A stretch of 64,000 bases of DNA from Bacillus sp. FJAT-42315 (lineage in GTDB: Bacteria; Bacillota; Bacilli; Bacillales; Domibacillaceae), in assembly GCF_002797375.1 (NCBI RefSeq), contig NZ_KZ454941.1, forward strand, positions 398,516-462,515. The letters are read 5' to 3'. The notes beneath the pieces were generated by a model. That model did no database searches. It was given only the letters and a program-made list of their open reading frames with translations, and was not told the DNA's origin. This document shows, in pieces, positions 33,088 to 42,900 of the stretch (positions within the stretch are counted from its first letter, which is position 1; every line of letters begins with the position of its first letter). The translations under genes were made by a program, and so were the position numbers.

Positions 33088-33162
33088 CGTATATGTGTGG
33101 AATATTGACTAAAGAACGGCAATATTCTCCAAGGAAGCCCCACTATTTTCTCCGTTTATACT

Positions 33163-34908
33163 CTAGATTGAAAATCGCTTCAGCATGCTTTGTAGGTCGT
33201 GAGCGATAGTAGTTAAGGAATCGGCTAGGTGGTTCATTTCATTCATAGCCGCATGTTGCTCTTCGGCCGATGCGACGATCGTATCATTGTATTCAGTTGT
33301 GCTAGCAGCAATTTCATTGGATGCATGGTATGTGGCTTTTAGAAGCTGCACTTTTTCATTTAATAGTTGAACTTTCTGAGTTACCTCCTTTGTTAATTGT
33401 GAAGCACTAATCGTGGAGTTTAAAATGTTATGAAAGGCTAGCTGTGCTTCTTTAATAAAGGTTGCTCCTACTTTCACACTAGCTGTGACGTCTTCGATGG
33501 AATTAGTTGCGACATTATTTCCAGATTGAATGTCGCGAACAATGGTGACGATGGAGGCAGCTGCTTCCGCCGATTGTTCAGCTAGCTTACGGACTTCTTC
33601 AGCGACAACAGCGAAGCCTTTTCCGTGTTCTCCCGCTCGTGCGGCTTCGATAGAGGCGTTTAATGCTAGTAAATTTGTCTGATCAGCAATCATCGAAATA
33701 AGTGAGATGGCTGTTTCAATCTCATTGGATTGTTTATGAAGGTGTAAAATCGTCGTTCGAGCAGCAGCCGTTTTTTCTTCTATTTGCTTCATCTGTTCGG
33801 TCGTCGCTTCAATTTGCTTATTCCCTTCTTTGGCCGACTTAGAAGTTGAATGCACCTCTTCATTCACTTGCTCGATTTCTTTCATTGCTTGATTTAATTC
33901 GTGAGCGACATCATCCATTTCTTTTTGAGCTTCTATACGTTGCTGTGTTTGCAGTTCTGTTTTATCAGAAAGGACGATGATCGATTTGGCAATTTCCTCT
34001 GATGCTTCATTCGTTTCCGCGGCACTTTTCTGTAATTGACTAGATGATTGTTTAACAGAGTCGGCTTGATGGCTCGCCCCGATGATTAAGTTTCTTAAAT
34101 CATTGGTCATTTTGTTAAAGGCAACGGCCATTCGTGCAAATTCATCTTTCCCCTTTATTTTAATCGGTTCATGCGTCAAATCCCCACGTCCAATTTGCTC
34201 GGCGCGTTCTTGCACGAGGTGAATGACCTTGCTATAACGGCTTAAATAAAAATAAACGAAAGCAAGCGTCAATACAGTAATAAAACTAATGGTCAAAACA
34301 ACGACCCATTGCAAATTGGAAAGAGCACTATAAAATTCTTCAGGATAAACGGCAATTCCAAAGGTCCATTCCCACGGCTCGAAGTATTCGACATAGCTCA
34401 GCTGTGTTCGTTCCGATTGTTCATCAGGATTTTTCCATAAATACGTTAAAACCCGTTCGTTCGCTTCTGGGTTTTTGGAGAGCTTAATCAGCTCTTTTAA
34501 TAAATAGAGACCATCACTCGTTTGAAAATCAGTACTATCTGTTCCCTCTAATCCAAATGGATGCATTGTGCTAATATGATCATCATTATAGGCCCACATA
34601 TACCCTTCTTGTCCGTATAGGAATCGAGAGTTTGTTAAATCTCGGTTTTTGTCCTGTTGATTCAGCGGCCCATTAATGATTTCTCGGGCCTTCTCTTGCG
34701 CCTCTTCTAATGTGAGATTCCCTTTTTCTACTTCTTTATTTAACATCTCAGCGATAGCCACTGCCCCAGAAATCGTTTGCTGCAACTCCGCTATGCCAGA
34801 CTGCTCTAATGCTTTTTTGGCAAAGGTGTATGTACTCATACCAACAAGCAAAGCGACAACCAAAATCAACACCGTCGACCACAACATGAACTTTCCTCTT
34901 ATCCCCAC
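33163..34908 (-). CDS. Methyl-accepting chemotaxis protein (single Cache sensor)
   Basis: 581 residues; GTG start at 34908 with GGAG ten bases ahead. Transmembrane helix 1 (about 8-30), periplasm-side sCache_2-like sensor (about 35-185: [42 protein letters not shown]), transmembrane helix 2 (about 195-218), HAMP (about 220-275, [15 protein letters not shown]), and methyl-accepting signalling domain with the hairpin tip [51 protein letters not shown]. Such sCache_2 receptors often sense small carboxylates. It is divergent from a second receptor at 35096. Confidence 0.92.
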   Translation of the reverse strand: MGIRGKFMLWSTVLILVVALLVGMSTYTFAKKALEQSGIAELQQTISGAVAIAEMLNKEVEKGNLTLEEAQEKAREIINGPLNQQDKNRDLTNSRFLYGQEGYMWAYNDDHISTMHPFGLEGTDSTDFQTSDGLYLLKELIKLSKNPEANERVLTYLWKNPDEQSERTQLSYVEYFEPWEWTFGIAVYPEEFYSALSNLQWVVVLTISFITVLTLAFVYFYLSRYSKVIHLVQERAEQIGRGDLTHEPIKIKGKDEFARMAVAFNKMTNDLRNLIIGASHQADSVKQSSSQLQKSAAETNEASEEIAKSIIVLSDKTELQTQQRIEAQKEMDDVAHELNQAMKEIEQVNEEVHSTSKSAKEGNKQIEATTEQMKQIEEKTAAARTTILHLHKQSNEIETAISLISMIADQTNLLALNASIEAARAGEHGKGFAVVAEEVRKLAEQSAEAAASIVTIVRDIQSGNNVATNSIEDVTASVKVGATFIKEAQLAFHNILNSTISASQLTKEVTQKVQLLNEKVQLLKATYHASNEIAASTTEYNDTIVASAEEQHAAMNEMNHLADSLTTIAHDLQSMLKRFSI

Positions 34909-35095
34909 TAAACATCACTCCTGAATTTTTACTATATAAATTTAGTTAATTATACATAAGTTTGAATATTTAGAAAAGAAGGAAAATGGTGGGGCGCAGG
35001 GATAAGTCCCTTGTGCCTCTTTTAAAAATGGGTATTATTTATTTTTCATTTCATGATAAAATAGTCCCGAAACTAATGAGTGGAGGTTTTATTTC

Positions 35096-37144
35096 ATGCG
35101 GTTTAAGAGTGTAAGGATGAGAACTTTAGTATTGATGTTGCCTTTGTTGATTTTGCTTGTAGTGTCGATTATGGCGTTAACGCATTGGAAGACGAAGGAT
35201 GCGCTTGAGAAGGAAATCAAGGCGAGTATGAGTAATAAGCTCGACCATTCCATTGAAGCGATTGAAAATGATTTAATGACGCATGCGAAAATTCCAGAAA
35301 TAATTGCAAGAGAGCTAGACATCCTCACAAACAAATTAACAAAGCCACAGTACGAAGAAATTTTCAAGAAAACATTTGCGACCCATGAAAGTTCATATGG
35401 TGGTGGAGTGTATTTTGCTCCATATACATACAAAAAAGATACGAAATTTTTCTCCACTTATGCTTACAAAGAAAACGGCAAAATGAAAACAACGGATGTT
35501 TATAGTGATCCGAAGTATAATTATCCTAGCCATGAATGGTATAAAATAGGCCAAAATACTGAAAGAAGTGTTGTCTTTTCTGAGGCTTATTATGATAAAA
35601 CTCTTGATATAACAATGATCACAGTCACTGCTCCGTTTTATAACAAAAACAATCAATTTTCCGGTGTCGTGACGGGTGATATCGACTTAAGTAATCTGAA
35701 ATCATTAATTAGTAATCTGAAAATAGGAGAGACTGGCTATGCCTTTTTACTCGATGGAAAGGGGAATTTTTTAGCTAGCCCTCATGAAGAAGAAACGATC
35801 GATCTACAAATAGAAAATCATCCGAATAAGTCGCTAGCCGCCATTGGAAAAGATATAGTGGCCAAAGAATCAGGCCAACTACAATATGAAAATCAGAACG
35901 GGATGAACGAAGTCTTTTTTCAAAAAATCCCCGAAACAGGCTGGACGATCGCACTTGTCGCTCCGGAAAAGGAACTTTATAGTAGTTTAACGTCATTAAT
36001 TCAATTATTAACCGTCCTTTCCGTTATTGGCATCGTGCTGATCGTGGGCCTTATTGTTTTTTATACGAATGGTATTGTGCGAAATATTAAAGAAGTGAAT
36101 CGTTTGGCTGAAGCGGTCTCACAAGGGGACTTAACTCAGTCCATTCAATCCGATAGCCAAGATGAGTTTGGTCAGATGATTGGTTATTTAAATAAGATGA
36201 AAGACCATTTAGCAGACATGGTGTATCAATTAACCGATCAAGCGAGCCAAGTAGCGGCCACGAGTGAAGAGCTTTCGGCAAGTGCGATGCAAACGAGCAA
36301 AGCGACCGAGCAAATCTCTAGCTCGATTCAGGAAGTGGCGTATGGGGCAGATGTTCAGGCGAACAACGTCAATACTTCTCACACGATTACGATGCAGATG
36401 ACAGAACAAATGGAGCAAGCGAAACAGTCGGTCACTTCCATTACTAACGCGATCGAGCAGACAAATAAGACAGCCGAATTAGGCTATGGAAAAATTAACG
36501 AATCATTGAAACAAATTCAACATATAGATGAAACTCAGTCAGCGACGGCAAATAAGATGAAGGAACTTGGTCAAAAGTCCGAGGAAATCGGTCAAATCAT
36601 TGACTTTATCACCACGATTTCAACAGAAACGAACTTACTCGCGTTAAACGCCTCCATTGAAGCGGCACGAGCCGGTGAGCATGGCAAAGGGTTTGCTATT
36701 GTGGCGAATGAAGTGAAGAAATTAGCTGAACAATCCGCTCAGGCGGCTGACAGCATTAAAGGCTTGATTGTGGATATTCAAGACGTTTCTATGAATGTCA
36801 CAGAGGCGATGAACACAAGTACAGCGGCCGTGAAACAAGGATTGAGCTTATCCAATGAAACAGGCGTATATTTCAACGACATCGTCGACAGGATCAAGGA
36901 AGTGAAGGAGCAATCCGCCGCTGTCTCAACGATGATCAAGCAAGTCACTGATCGCACGCACCAATTACATCAAGGAATGGACGAAATTCATCAACTCGGC
37001 ATCCAATCCGCCGCCAACACTCAAAACGTGGCCGCAGCGGCTGAAGAGCAAAATGCAGCCATGGACGACATCTCAGCTAGCGCTCATTCACTGAGCCAAC
37101 TGGCTGACGAACTGCAATCCGCCGTTAGTCGCTTTAAAATGTAG
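35096..37144 (+). CDS. Methyl-accepting chemotaxis protein (dCache sensor)
   Basis: 682 residues; ATG 35096 after GTGGAGG. TM1 about 10-30; dCache_1 sensor about 35-300 ([72 protein letters not shown]); TM2 about 302-325; HAMP 326-380 ([20 protein letters not shown]); then the MCP signalling domain with tip [49 protein letters not shown]. The B. subtilis McpA/TlpA group has this architecture; its ligands are amino acids, sugars or pH. It shares the divergent intergenic region with the sCache receptor. Confidence 0.93.
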   Translation: MRFKSVRMRTLVLMLPLLILLVVSIMALTHWKTKDALEKEIKASMSNKLDHSIEAIENDLMTHAKIPEIIARELDILTNKLTKPQYEEIFKKTFATHESSYGGGVYFAPYTYKKDTKFFSTYAYKENGKMKTTDVYSDPKYNYPSHEWYKIGQNTERSVVFSEAYYDKTLDITMITVTAPFYNKNNQFSGVVTGDIDLSNLKSLISNLKIGETGYAFLLDGKGNFLASPHEEETIDLQIENHPNKSLAAIGKDIVAKESGQLQYENQNGMNEVFFQKIPETGWTIALVAPEKELYSSLTSLIQLLTVLSVIGIVLIVGLIVFYTNGIVRNIKEVNRLAEAVSQGDLTQSIQSDSQDEFGQMIGYLNKMKDHLADMVYQLTDQASQVAATSEELSASAMQTSKATEQISSSIQEVAYGADVQANNVNTSHTITMQMTEQMEQAKQSVTSITNAIEQTNKTAELGYGKINESLKQIQHIDETQSATANKMKELGQKSEEIGQIIDFITTISTETNLLALNASIEAARAGEHGKGFAIVANEVKKLAEQSAQAADSIKGLIVDIQDVSMNVTEAMNTSTAAVKQGLSLSNETGVYFNDIVDRIKEVKEQSAAVSTMIKQVTDRTHQLHQGMDEIHQLGIQSAANTQNVAAAAEEQNAAMDDISASAHSLSQLADELQSAVSRFKM

Positions 37145-37175
37145 CGGGGCGTTGGTACAGGTCCCTTGTCCCATT

Positions 37176-37220
37176 AAAAGCTCTGTGGAGGAATATTCCT
37201 CCGCAGAGCTTTTCTCTTTT
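37176..37220 (+). terminator. Terminator after the dCache receptor
   Basis: AAAAGCTCTG (37176-37185) pairs with CAGAGCTTTT (37204-37213) around a GGAGGAATATTCCTCC palindrome, then CTCTTTTT. Confidence 0.9.
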
Positions 37221-37330
37221 TCTAGATAGTATTTAAGTCTCGTATGATGGTAAAATGTAATCATTATGGACTAGTTTGGATGTAGAGAAATAATTTTATT
37301 CGCTGTAATAGTTTATCAATTGCGTAAAGC

Positions 37331-37349
37331 GGGACAAGGGACCTGTCCC
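37331..37349. repeat. Short palindrome (reverse-orientation family member) before the 37367 gene
   Basis: GGGACAAGGGACCTGTCCC, the inverse orientation of the GGGACAGGTCCCTTGTCCC repeat, placed just upstream of the ribosome site AGAGGGG instead of after a stop. Confidence 0.85.
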
Positions 37350-37366
37350 AAGAGAGGGGTTTTATT

Positions 37367-39151
37367 ATGAGAAATCTAGCTTTTGCGTCTTTGCTACTAT
37401 GTTCTAGTGTGTTGCCCGCTTCTGTTTCTGCACAAGAAGAAGCTCGCGTGATTCATGGAGAGTGGTCGAATCCTTTACATGAGACTGAGCCGGTGCTGCC
37501 AGACGGGAGTATGAAGTTTCAAGCCGCTGCTACCGACCCTAGTGTAGAGGTGTTATCTTCTGCTCTTGAAGCAGCTTTGTTACAAAGGAAAACGAATTTT
37601 ACCGTTGATTATTCTGGAGATTTCGATGGGGTAATAGAAAAGGCTCAGCAGGCGTTTCAATCTGTTCTATTAAAACATGAATATCTGAACTATGATTTGC
37701 AAGGTTATCGTTTTTCGGCACGAGGATTCGATGGAAACATCAAGTTAACATTTAACGTAAATTATTATCAAACAGCTGAGCAAGTGGCGTTTGTCGATCA
37801 AAGAATCCAACAAATTCTTGATGAAATTATTAAGGATGGCATGAATGATCATGAGAAGGTAAAGGCAATCCATGATTACATCGTTTTAAATGTTGAATAT
37901 GATACAACGTCTGATCAAGGAGTAAACGCCCCTTATTTTGCACTGACAGAAGGAAAAACATTGTGTAACGGCTATGCGATGTTAATGTATGACATGCTTA
38001 CTGAAGTTGGAATTCCCGTTCGTCTCATCAGTGGTGAAGCCGATGGAATTGGTCACGCATGGAATTTAGTTCAATTAGATGGAAAGTGGTACCATTTGGA
38101 TGCGACATGGGATGATCCGATTCCTGATAAAGCAGGACGTGTTCTTTACAACTATTATTTAGTGTCAGATGAGATGATTGATGATGACCATTTGTGGCAA
38201 GCGGGAGGATTAAATGGCTATGAGCGACCTTATCCGACAGCAAATGCCGATTACGCTGATGCATTGTTCAAGTTGGGCTATGATCAGCTAGCGAAAAGTT
38301 TAGATTTACATTATTTATCTTCTGAGTTTACTAGTCAAACAGATGAGGAGTTTGTTCATCTTGTTTCTAGTCAGTTCGATAAGATGGCCGAAGAATTTTC
38401 ACTTCGTTTTATCATAAAAGCTGATAACATCAAAGAGAAGCTAGACGGATTAATTCAAACGGCAGCGAGGCAAACAGGTGCCACAAGCTGGAGATATAAC
38501 TGGGCAGAATATTCTCGTACAGAAGCCAATGATTATATTGTTACAATTGCTGATATCCAATATAGCAAAGAAGTCCTTGGTCTTGAGATGTTAAGGCTGC
38601 CTGACAAAGCACTGGAACAGGGAGAACAAATTCTGCTAATAGTTGCGGCCAAGCTGAGCAATGGAACGGAGATGGATGTTACAGATCAAGCCGTATTTAC
38701 AGTTGCTGATCCAACAATCGCTTCAGTCGAGAACGGCTATTTAACGGCCAAAAATGCTGGATCAACTATCGTTAACGTCAGCTTTCAAGGGAAACAAACA
38801 AGTTTTTCTATCGATGTAAAAGAGGAAAGAGAAGAAATTACATACCCGATGAATGGTTATAAGCATTTCGGCGAACAAAGCAATGTCGACCCGAACAAAA
38901 TATGGACGATTATATTTAATAACGATATAAAAAACAACTTTAGCGATTCCCAAATATACGTCGTCAATCGCTTTGGCGAAAAAAGTAACCAGCTTATCAA
39001 GCTAGAAAACAGCAAAACCTTAAAAATTTATCCCCCAACTGGAGGATACACAAAAGGCGAAAACTACTACCTCGTCATCGAAAAATCGTTACAATCAATC
39101 AAAGATAAAAACTTAAAAGAAGCCATTACTTATAAATTTACTATTAGATAG
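37367..39151 (+). CDS. Secreted transglutaminase-like protein with Big_2 and SbsA-Ig domains
   Basis: 594 residues, ATG 37367 after AGAGAGGGG. Signal peptide about 1-22 (AFASLLLCSSVLPASVSAQE). A transglutaminase-like/cysteine protease fold spans about 130-300: catalytic Cys in GKTLCNGYAMLMYDML, His in GIGHAWNLVQL, Asp in YHLDATWDDP; the triad is intact. A helical linker with a second repeat of about 80 residues, a Big_2 domain (about 395-485) and a C-terminal SbsA-type Ig-like domain (about 495-594, KIWTIIFNNDIKNNFSDSQIYVV...YTKGENYYLVIEKSL) follow. It probably crosslinks or cleaves peptides at the cell surface. Confidence 0.85.
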   Translation: MRNLAFASLLLCSSVLPASVSAQEEARVIHGEWSNPLHETEPVLPDGSMKFQAAATDPSVEVLSSALEAALLQRKTNFTVDYSGDFDGVIEKAQQAFQSVLLKHEYLNYDLQGYRFSARGFDGNIKLTFNVNYYQTAEQVAFVDQRIQQILDEIIKDGMNDHEKVKAIHDYIVLNVEYDTTSDQGVNAPYFALTEGKTLCNGYAMLMYDMLTEVGIPVRLISGEADGIGHAWNLVQLDGKWYHLDATWDDPIPDKAGRVLYNYYLVSDEMIDDDHLWQAGGLNGYERPYPTANADYADALFKLGYDQLAKSLDLHYLSSEFTSQTDEEFVHLVSSQFDKMAEEFSLRFIIKADNIKEKLDGLIQTAARQTGATSWRYNWAEYSRTEANDYIVTIADIQYSKEVLGLEMLRLPDKALEQGEQILLIVAAKLSNGTEMDVTDQAVFTVADPTIASVENGYLTAKNAGSTIVNVSFQGKQTSFSIDVKEEREEITYPMNGYKHFGEQSNVDPNKIWTIIFNNDIKNNFSDSQIYVVNRFGEKSNQLIKLENSKTLKIYPPTGGYTKGENYYLVIEKSLQSIKDKNLKEAITYKFTIR

Positions 39152-39160
39152 TGGGACGAA

Positions 39161-39179
39161 GGGACAGGCCTCTTGTCCC
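39161..39179. repeat. Short palindrome after the transglutaminase gene
   Basis: GGGACAGGCCTCTTGTCCC, ten bases after the stop codon; same family as 27107. Confidence 0.8.
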
Positions 39180-39191
39180 TTTGAATATGTC

Positions 39192-39232
39192 AAAAGCAGC
39201 AAGCCATTTAGTTGGTTTGCTGCTTTTGTTGT
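39192..39232 (+). terminator. Terminator after the transglutaminase gene
   Basis: AAAAGCAGCAAGCC (39192-39205) with GGTTTGCTGCTTTT (39214-39227), then GTTGTTTTT. Confidence 0.9.
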
Positions 39233-39401
39233 TTTTATGGAGGAGCGGGACGAGGAATTTGCCTTTATGCCCTTCTTTTATTTTCTTTTGTTTCTTTTTG
39301 TTTGATTAGGATTAAGTGTGAAATTATAGAAATAAATTCTTTTGTTAACATTTAATTTACAAAAAATTAAAAATAATGCCTGAATAGTATTTACATTACA
39401 T

Positions 39402-39410
39402 TGGTAATTT
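39402..39410 (+). promoter_or_regulatory. Candidate extended -10 promoter of cassette U6
   Basis: TGG-TAATTT (39402-39410), a TGn-extended -10 ending seven bases before the GGGG of the domain IV element at 39418. No clear -35. Confidence 0.42.
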
Positions 39411-39417
39411 TGTCTGT

Positions 39418-39537
39418 GGGGAAATAAGTTTTATGGTAATTATTGCTGATAGCACGCCGTATGCGATGAAAGTCGCTTGTACGGTGTAGGCCCAAATCGA
39501 AAACCAATACAAAAATAAAAAGGTATAAGACGGGAAT
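39418..39537 (+). ncRNA. Group II intron 3' module U6 (domain IV strand, V and VI)
   Basis: GGGGAAATAAGTTT (39418-39431) is a perfect 14-base complement of module A's domain IV strand, although 27.5 kb away. Domain V 39454-39487 has the GCGA/TCGC variant and GAAA loop. Domain VI 39488-39537 is AT-rich with a CCCA/CGGG base (one mismatch) and ACC/GGT inner pairs, then the invariant GGTATAAGACGGGAAT end. Dozens of kilobases of genes and many terminators lie between it and the 5' modules. Confidence 0.84.
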
Positions 39538-39804
39538 AGCACAGTAGAAGTAGCACCTGAAGATTTTGGTGGTACAGCTGAAGAGCCGAAAGTACATGAA
39601 GGGAGTGTCACAGTTGACCTTTCAAATGTCACAGAATTAGGAAATGCTGAAATTAAAGGTGACTTAATCCTAACTGGAACATTGGATGAGGATATTAACA
39701 TCTCTAATATTAAAGTACAAGGTAATTTAGATCTGTCTGCAGTTGAAGGGGATACTATGAATCTATTGGAGGACATTACTGTAGTTGGAGAGACAATTTT
39801 ATAA
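39538..39804 (+). CDS. Alternative S-layer exon U6 (short acidic domain)
   Basis: Open from AGC at 39538 to TAA at 39802, 88 residues: STVEVAPEDFGGTAEEP, then VTVDLSNVTELGNAEIKGDL and two further short beta rungs ILTGTLDEDINISNIKVQGN, LDLSAVEG. The repeated I-x-G-x-L/D pattern suggests a small right-handed beta helix, like that in the proteins at 47029 and 56265. No start codon or ribosome site exists, so on its own it would not be called a gene. It is the smallest of the six cassettes. Confidence 0.75.
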   Translation, partial: STVEVAPEDFGGTAEEPKVHEGSVTVDLSNVTELGNAEIKGDLILTGTLDEDINISNIKVQGNLDLSAVEGDTMNLLEDITVVGETIL

Positions 39805-39816
39805 TTTTTTAAAGAC

Positions 39817-39852
39817 AAAGCCTTCCGCTGTTAGGGCAGAGGGCTTTGGAGT
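39817..39852 (+). terminator. Weak terminator after exon U6
   Basis: AAAGCC (39817-39822) with GGCTTT (39842-39847) plus inner pairs; the following T-run is poor. Confidence 0.4.
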
Positions 39853-39968
39853 TTATTGGCATAATCAAGCATGTGAGCTAGCACGAAGATTTTCAACGAC
39901 ATAATTTTAGGATTAAATGGTTATTGTAGGTTTTTAAAATTATAATTAAATTGATTGGAGCAGAATAA

Positions 39969-42900
39969 ATGAAGACCAAGCAGTTTATGAAAAGTTTGAA
40001 CATTGGATTAGTCATTTTGTTATTTATTAGCCTTTTTACACCAATGAATGCTCAGAAGGTAAGTGCCGAAAGCTTCATCACTGTTGCTGATGCAATTGAG
40101 AACAATACCGGAACACAAACAGTCAGAGGTTATATTGTTGGTTTTGTTAAAGGAACTACAAGTGTAACGAGAACACCAGATGAATTTGGCGATACAAATA
40201 TTGCTATAGCAGATACAGCTGAAGAAACAGACACAAATAAAATGATTTACGTACAGTTGCCATCTGGGGAATTAAGAAACAATTGGAATTTAAAAACCAA
40301 TCCTCAGTTGCTTGATACACAAGTAGATATTACGGGGGCATTAACCGCCTATTATTCTCATCCGGGGTTGAAGTCTACAACTAGTATTACAAAAGTGGAG
40401 AGTGATCCAGAAACTCCAACTGACGAAACAAAGGTTCAAGCAGTGAGCGCTTCTCCAGCAGCATCAAGTGTAGTTGCTGGTACGGAAGTGGCGCTTTCTA
40501 CACAAACAGAAGGTGCCAATATTTATTATACGACTGATGGAACAGAACCAACTGTTGCAAGTACATCTTACAGCAACCCAATTGTTATTGATAAAGAACT
40601 GACAATAAAGGCATTTGCTCAAAAAGATGGGCTTGAAGATAGTGAGGTAAGTACATTTACTTATACGCTATTACAAGAGCAGTCAATTGCCGATGCACGC
40701 ACAAAATCGCTTGGTGAGGAAGTAGTCGTTAAAGGAATCATCACAGCTAAGTTAAAAAACGCGATTCAACTTCAAGACGAAACAGCAGCCATTGCCGTAC
40801 GTCCAACATCATTAAGTGTGGAACTTGGTGAGGAAGTAACGATAAAAGGTACTCTGAAGGAATATAGAAGTCTATTACAAATGGATCCAGCTACGATCGT
40901 AACAAAGGGGGAGAATGTAGGTGTTCCCACTCCTTTAGAGGTTACCGCTGATGAAGTCAATGAAGACAATGAGTCCAAATTGGCAATGATTAAAAACGTT
41001 ACAATCACGGCTGACGCTGGTTCAGGCAACTACACAGCTACAGCGGATGGAAAGACTGTAACAGTTCGTGATGAAAACGGTGTTTTGGGTCTGACTGTCG
41101 ACACAAAATATGATTCAATCACAGGGATTGTTTCTCAATTTGATGCTACTTATCAAATCATCCCGCGCTCAGAACAAGATATCGTAGTTGATAGCTCTGT
41201 GATCCAATCGGTTTTTGCGAACCCAGGTAGCGGCACATTTGTAGGTGGCACAACAGTTACATTATCTGTAAACACTGCTGGTGCTGAAATTTATTACACA
41301 TTAGATGGTACAGAACCTACAAAAGAAAGCACTAAATATACAACAGCGATAGAAATTACAGAAGACACAACAATTAAAGCAGTAGCAATTACAGCAGATG
41401 GTTCTTCTGAAGTAAAAACGTTTGATTATAAAATCACAGATAGCTTACAAATCCATGATATTCAAGGAGCCAGCCATAAATCATCATTTGATGGACAAAC
41501 GGTAGAAAATCTTCAAGGTGTTGTGACATATTCCTTCCAATTAGGAACAGCCAATTATTATCACATCCAAACACCAGATGAACTTGCAGATAATGATGCA
41601 AAAACATCTGAAGGAATTGTCCTTTACAGTGGCAAAAGTGCTTGGCCAATTCAAGTGGGCGATTTAGTATCTGTTACTGGTAAAGTCAGTGAATTTGCGA
41701 TTGATGGGTTCAATGACCGTCAAACAACAGATATGAAAACGACACAAATCAATGTTCGGGATGATCAAGGCGGTAAAGTTGAAGTCGTAAAAAACAATGT
41801 GGAGTTACCAGAGCCAATTGTAATTGACGAAACTAATTTACCGACTCGACATATTGATAGTGATGAACTAGCTAAATTTAATCCAGAAGTAGATGCGATT
41901 GATTTCTGGGAAAGCTTAGAAGGTATGCGTGTAGAAGTCGGCAATGTGAAAGCTGTTGCTCCACAAGAGCATGGGGATTTAATTACAGTCCTTGAAAACA
42001 GACAAACAAACTCCTTACATGGTGGCGTATTATTAGAAAAAGATAACCAAAACGCAGATCGTATCCAATTCCGTTTAGAGCCGAACAAACCAGCTCGTGA
42101 CTTTGAAGTGGCAACTGGTGATAAATTTACAGGACCGATCACAGGAGTAGTAGGATACTCATTCCAAAACTACAAAATTTACGTTGGATTAGATAAGATG
42201 GAAGCTGCTCATGAAAAAGGTAAGGCAACACCAGAACAAACAAAGATTGTGAAGGATGATAAGAAGTTAACAGTTGCTTCTTATAATTTAGAAAACTTCT
42301 CAAATAATAAACAATCTACAACAGATGATAAAGCACAAAAGCTAGCAAGAGCGATTGCTAAAGATATGCAAAGCCCTGATGTTGTTGGCGTGACGGAAGT
42401 TCAAGATAATAACGGTCAAGATGCTGGTGATTCAAAGGCAGACCAAAGTTATCAAAGATTAATTAATGAGATTGCAAAAGCAGGTGGACCAACATATAAG
42501 TATGCCAATATCGATCCTGTGAACGACCAAGATGGTGGTGCACCAGGAGCAAATATTCGAGTTGGTTTTTTATACAACCCTGACCGTGTGTCGTTAACAG
42601 AAGGTATGTCTCAAGGGAATGCAACGACAGCCGTTGGATATGAAAATGGTAAATTAACGCATAACCCTGGTCGTATTGATCCAAACAACAGTGCATTTAA
42701 TAGCAGTCGTAAGCCATTAGCTGCTCAGTTTGATTTCCAAGGGGAAAATGTTATTGTGATTGCGAACCATTGGAACTCTAAAGGTGGAGATACGCCATTA
42801 TTCGGTTCACAACAGCCGCCTGTTTACGGAAGTGAAGTACAACGTAAGCAAATTGCTACAGTGGTAACTAACTTTATCAAAGATGTAAAAACTGAGAATC

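Noticed and set aside
12069-39537. Domain V-VI copies as mere 5'-truncated dead intron insertions
   Set aside because: All six are followed by open frames in one phase beginning AGC, five carry the same complementary handle, and stems covary. Random truncated insertions would not do this.
39418-39804. Calling exon U6 and the other cassettes as stand-alone genes from internal ATG, GTG or TTG codons
   Set aside because: None of those codons has a ribosome site, and the reading frames stay open back to the intron boundary, so internal starts would cut domains.
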